A stretch of DNA of 64,000 nt from Anaerolineales bacterium (GTDB lineage: Bacteria > Chloroflexota > Anaerolineae > Anaerolineales > UBA11579), in the NCBI GenBank assembly GCA_025808555.1, contig CP075526.1, forward strand, positions 884,712-948,711, written 5' to 3'. Shown here in pieces: positions 62,763 to 64,000 of the stretch. The notes beneath the pieces are model-generated. The model had not been told where the DNA came from, did not search any database, and was given only the letters and a program-made list of their open reading frames with translations. Both the position numbers and the translations under genes were made by a program. Positions within the stretch are counted from its first letter, which is position 1. Every line of letters starts with the position of its first letter.

Positions 62763-62894
62763 CTTGCCTCCAGCATGCTACGGGCATTATACCGTTGCGT
62801 GCCTGATTGATTTTAGTGAAGCATTATCAGAACTAAATTAGCAAACGAAGCAACTCCCTGACCTGTGCTGGTGTTCCTATAGAGGCTCATCAAT

Positions 62895-62900
62895 TAGAAT
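62895..62900 (+). promoter_or_regulatory. -10 box (TAGAAT) for the EamA gene
   Basis: TAGAAT ending 9 bases before ATG 62910. Confidence 0.45.
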
Positions 62901-62909
62901 CCGAGACGT

Positions 62910-63803
62910 ATGCCTAAAACCCAATCGCTTTGGAAAGCCTATCTCGCCCTTGCGGCGGGGACATTGATCATCGCCACCTCGGCCATCTTCACCCGCCTGG
63001 CCGACGCGCCGGGTAGCGTGGTGAGCCTGTACCGCATGGGCATTGCCGCGGTTGCGCTGGCGATCCCATTCTTCGCCAGCCGCCGCAAACTGGGGCCGCT
63101 CTCGCGCCAAGGCCTATGGTTCGGCGCCCTGGCCGGCCTGTTTTTGGCAACCGACCTGGCGGTATGGTCCAGTGGCGTCGCTTACGGCGGCGCCACGATC
63201 CCTACGTTGCTTGGCAATGCGGCACCGCTTTGGGTGGGGCTGGGCGCGCTGTTCATCTTCCGCGAGAAACTCAAGCCCACCTTCTGGCTAGGTTTGGCGC
63301 TGGCGATGCTAGGCGCGTTGGTTGTGCTGGGGATCGAATTTGGCGCAGAGTTCGAGATCAACCGCGGCGGCATCCTCGGCCTGATCGGCTCATTCTTCTA
63401 TGCGGGCTACATGCTGGTGGCGCAACGCGGCCGCGAGCATTTGGATACCTTTTCATTCTTCTGGGTCACGGCGGCCGTCGGCAGCGTACTGTTGCTCATC
63501 TTCTGCCTGATAGTGCAAGCGCCACTGACCGGCTATTCGCAGCCCACGTATCTGTATCTGGCCGCGCTGGGTCTGGTGGTGCAGGGCGGCGGCTGGATGC
63601 TGCTCAACTATGCGCAAGGCCATCTGCCCGCCTCGATGGTTTCGCCGACGCTGCTGATCCAGCCCATTCTCACCGCCATCATTGCCGGCCCGATTCTAGG
63701 CGAATGGCTTTCGCGCGGCGAGTGGCTGGGCGCGCTGGCGGTGCTGATCGGCGTGGTCATCGTGCATCGCAGCCGCGTAGCGGTTACTGTTCCGGCAAAG
63801 TAG
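62910..63803 (+). CDS. EamA/DMT family transporter
   Basis: A 297-residue protein with ten predicted helices in two EamA repeats (about 10-140 and 155-290). TSAIFTRLADAPGSVVSLYRM, YGGATIPTLLGNAAPLWVGL and the second-half SMVSPTLLIQPILTAIIAGPILGE are typical. Drug/metabolite transporters of this type move small metabolites; the substrate is unknown. A second EamA gene begins 10 bases after its stop. Confidence 0.9.
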   Translation: MPKTQSLWKAYLALAAGTLIIATSAIFTRLADAPGSVVSLYRMGIAAVALAIPFFASRRKLGPLSRQGLWFGALAGLFLATDLAVWSSGVAYGGATIPTLLGNAAPLWVGLGALFIFREKLKPTFWLGLALAMLGALVVLGIEFGAEFEINRGGILGLIGSFFYAGYMLVAQRGREHLDTFSFFWVTAAVGSVLLLIFCLIVQAPLTGYSQPTYLYLAALGLVVQGGGWMLLNYAQGHLPASMVSPTLLIQPILTAIIAGPILGEWLSRGEWLGALAVLIGVVIVHRSRVAVTVPAK

Positions 63804-63813
63804 ACTGGGCGGA

Positions 63814-64000
63814 ATGACAACTCACACATCTTCGCAAGGCTTGAATCGCACCGGTCTGGCCAACCTGCTGGTGGTCTACCTGGTGTGGAGCAGCACCTAC
63901 CTGGCGATCCGCATCGCCGTGCGCGAGGGCGCCGGCTTCCCGCCTTTCACCATGGGTCTGATGCGCGCCGCGCTGGGCTGCCTGATCCTGTTCACCTGGA
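63814..64000 (+). CDS. EamA/DMT family transporter, partial (cut by window end)
   Basis: The first 62 codons of a second DMT transporter: LANLLVVYLVWSSTYLAIRIAV and PPFTMGLMRAALGCLILF match the first two helices of EamA exporters (YdcZ/RhaT-like). Start ATG 63814. Probably co-transcribed with the preceding transporter; the two could form a pair. The remainder lies outside the window. Confidence 0.82.
   Translation, partial: MTTHTSSQGLNRTGLANLLVVYLVWSSTYLAIRIAVREGAGFPPFTMGLMRAALGCLILFTW

Overview
The window is a GC-rich bacterial chromosome segment packed with genes. It most resembles a member of the Chloroflexota, probably Anaerolineae-like; this is inferred from gene content, not from a marker-gene tree. 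Supporting traits are secreted lipoproteins with LAAC/LSAC lipoboxes (one carrying an NBR1-type Ig domain), a conservon-type GTPase next to a DUF4388 protein, a Rex repressor, and an infC-rpmI-rplT operon. I recognise 67 protein genes (the last cut by the right edge) and one tRNA-Pro(CGG). There is no rRNA, CRISPR array, prophage or complete insertion sequence.

Layout: 0.1-3.1 kb holds a DUF4388/GTPase/response-regulator signalling group and an NBR1-type lipoprotein. 3.2-8.5 kb is a metal-homeostasis island: Zn/Mn ABC transporter, Fur-family regulator, beta-propeller protein, TIGR03943 protein and ArsP/YraQ-type permease. 8.6-10.9 kb has an RNHCP zinc-ribbon protein, MutY, a small barrel-like protein and an MBL-fold protein. 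11.0-16.4 kb is a tightly coupled glycan cluster of three GT4 glycosyltransferases, an FkbM methyltransferase and an unknown gene at each end. 16.5-28.5 kb holds E3 and E2 of a 2-oxoacid dehydrogenase, threonine aldolase, a FadF/HdrD-like membrane Fe-S protein, an L,D-transpeptidase, an MFS transporter with urocanase, and an M23 lipoprotein.

28.5-41.4 kb carries UDP-sugar dehydrogenase with a methyltransferase, a DsbA-like protein, a PyrD-like protein, Dtd, a GT2 enzyme, RNase HII, an M1 peptidase, Obg, Rex and two large membrane proteins. 41.5-51.2 kb has an MreB-like protein, the F1 genes atpAGDC, a J-domain protein and yebC-ruvC-(MgtC/DUF4010)-ruvA. 51.3-64 kb has a GAF histidine kinase, tRNA-Pro, two membrane proteins, a response regulator, infC-rpmI-rplT, an M29 aminopeptidase, an rRNA methyltransferase, a lipid kinase, a PQQ-type sugar dehydrogenase lipoprotein, two DUF1232 proteins and two EamA transporters.

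Two features recur across the window. Many first genes of operons have a TATAAT-like -10 box ending only 5-9 bases before the start codon and no Shine-Dalgarno sequence, so their mRNAs are probably leaderless. Internal operon genes are joined by ATGA, 8-base or 11-base stop/start overlaps. The regulatory sites I trust most are a 19-bp palindrome between the Fur gene and its neighbouring ABC transporter, a TTGTG-N8-CACAA Rex site before rex, and an AUC start codon with a strong promoter at infC. Palindromic intergenic repeats are scattered at about 20.6, 22.9, 27.4, 35.9 and 52.6 kb.
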